A stretch of 64,000 nt of DNA from Paraspadella gotoi (lineage: Eukaryota; Chaetognatha), in contig CM119266.1 in NCBI GenBank assembly GCA_051294375.1, positions 12,437,705 to 12,501,704 of the forward strand, given 5' to 3'. The notes under the pieces are model-generated. The model saw nothing but the letters and a program-made list of their open reading frames with translations, did not search any database and was not told the origin of the DNA. Shown piece after piece: positions 63,304 to 64,000 of this stretch. Within the stretch, counting starts at the first letter, position 1. Every line of letters begins with the position of its first letter. A program made the position numbers and the translations under genes.

Positions 63304-63804
63304 TTGAGAGAGGGGGGAGTGGGGGGGGCGTGGGAGTTTGACTGTGGTTTTAGATCGCGAAGGGATCGAATTGAAACTTTGAGCAGTTCACGAGGGCACA
63401 GGGGCTTTTTTTTCACGAGGACTGGTTTCCGGAATGAGATTCACGAAGAGGGTCGGGTCTCTGTGAAGTTTGCGAAGGAAAGGTTTTTTCGGGGTGAGGA
63501 CCGAGGAGAAAGTTCACCAATGTTGTGGTTGGGTGAGGAGAACGGGACGGAATTGAGGGGGAGAACGTTGAGAAGGATTCGAGTCGTTGTGACCAAGAAA
63601 CTTAATCTACTTAAAATAGAAGATGAAGTTATGTATGTGAACATAAAGACCGGAGGCTTGATCGTTATTTCAACCCGTTTATGTACAGGGTCGGGTCCAA
63701 GTTCGAAAGTTCAACTTTATGCTACTGAGCTCGTTATCATAGTTACTTCTCAACATTTTATTTTACTTCGAAAAAGAGTCGACACAGTATTTAAGTTGCC
63801 GTAA
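63304..63804 (+). CDS. Unassigned 166-codon open frame
   Basis: An uninterrupted frame starts MREGGVGGAWEFDCGFRSRR, passes through KLNLLKIEDEVMYVNIKTGG and ends RKRVDTVFKLP then TAA. It is not low complexity, but I see no signal peptide, no recognisable motif and no splice borders. The first part is G-rich. It lies just after the possible promoter features at 63.1-63.2 kb. A chance frame cannot be excluded. Confidence 0.25.
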   Translation: MREGGVGGAWEFDCGFRSRRDRIETLSSSRGHRGFFFTRTGFRNEIHEEGRVSVKFAKERFFRGEDRGESSPMLWLGEENGTELRGRTLRRIRVVVTKKLNLLKIEDEVMYVNIKTGGLIVISTRLCTGSGPSSKVQLYATELVIIVTSQHFILLRKRVDTVFKLP

Positions 63805-64000
63805 AAGTAGTTTAAGTTAACGTCGAAAGAAAATATAAACAAACATATTCGTCTTTGAAAAAAAAAGAAGCCAGACGCTATCGGGAATTGTTTGCCGGTT
63901 CCACTTTACGGCGACTTAAAAACTAAACAACTTTCCAAACGTCGTTGTTGCTTTGAGTCCCGGTTTAAAACTCGTCCCGATCCGCGGAGGCGTTGTCATG

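Overview
The window is animal (eukaryotic) genomic DNA, probably from an arthropod and perhaps a crustacean. Coding sequence is split into short exons with GT/AG borders, introns are AT-rich, and (GA)n/(CT)n microsatellites are extremely abundant. The one gene I can name is a KCNQ-family voltage-gated potassium channel on the + strand. The window holds its 3' part: the end of S4 and S5 (about 29.1-30.6 kb, present twice), the pore and S6 (34.6 and 39.5 kb), the calmodulin-binding and tetramerisation helices (39.5-41.6 kb) and a long disordered acidic/serine-rich tail ending at 45034. The S1-S4 exons were not found and probably lie elsewhere.

Much of the window is the same DNA present more than once. 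Three noisy versions of one locus lie end to end: block A (about 4.0-7.8 kb), block B (7.8-17.5 kb) and block C (17.5-25.8 kb). A second pair covers the S4-S5 exon (about 27.8-29.4 and 29.4-30.65 kb). A third pair covers about 49.1-55.6 and 55.65-62.0 kb. The versions differ mainly by one-base indels and homopolymer length. Every junction between versions carries a run of exactly 25 Ns (7778-7802, 17506-17530, 29403-29427, 55625-55649). I read this as uncollapsed overlapping contigs or haplotypes joined by a gap-filling or scaffolding step, not as real tandem duplication. The true locus is probably about 20 kb shorter. The other N runs have varied lengths and mostly sit in GA/CT tracts.

Layout: 1-4.0 kb, non-coding low-complexity DNA. 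4.0-25.8 kb, blocks A/B/C, with no recognisable gene but a 42-bp minisatellite and two candidate insertions that differ between versions. 25.8-29.1 kb, pyrimidine-rich flank or intron. 29.1-45.0 kb, KCNQ, with large introns upstream and short ones in the C-terminal part. 45.0-49.1 kb, AT-rich DNA with two possible minus-strand exons. 49.1-62.0 kb, the last duplicated pair with weak candidate exons of an unidentified gene. 62.0-64.0 kb, GA tracts followed by a GC-richer stretch with an X-box-like palindrome and an unassigned open frame.

I did not find a convincing new biological system. The most useful results are the KCNQ gene model with its frame conflict near 43.48 kb, the assembly-artefact diagnosis, and the insertion differences between block versions.
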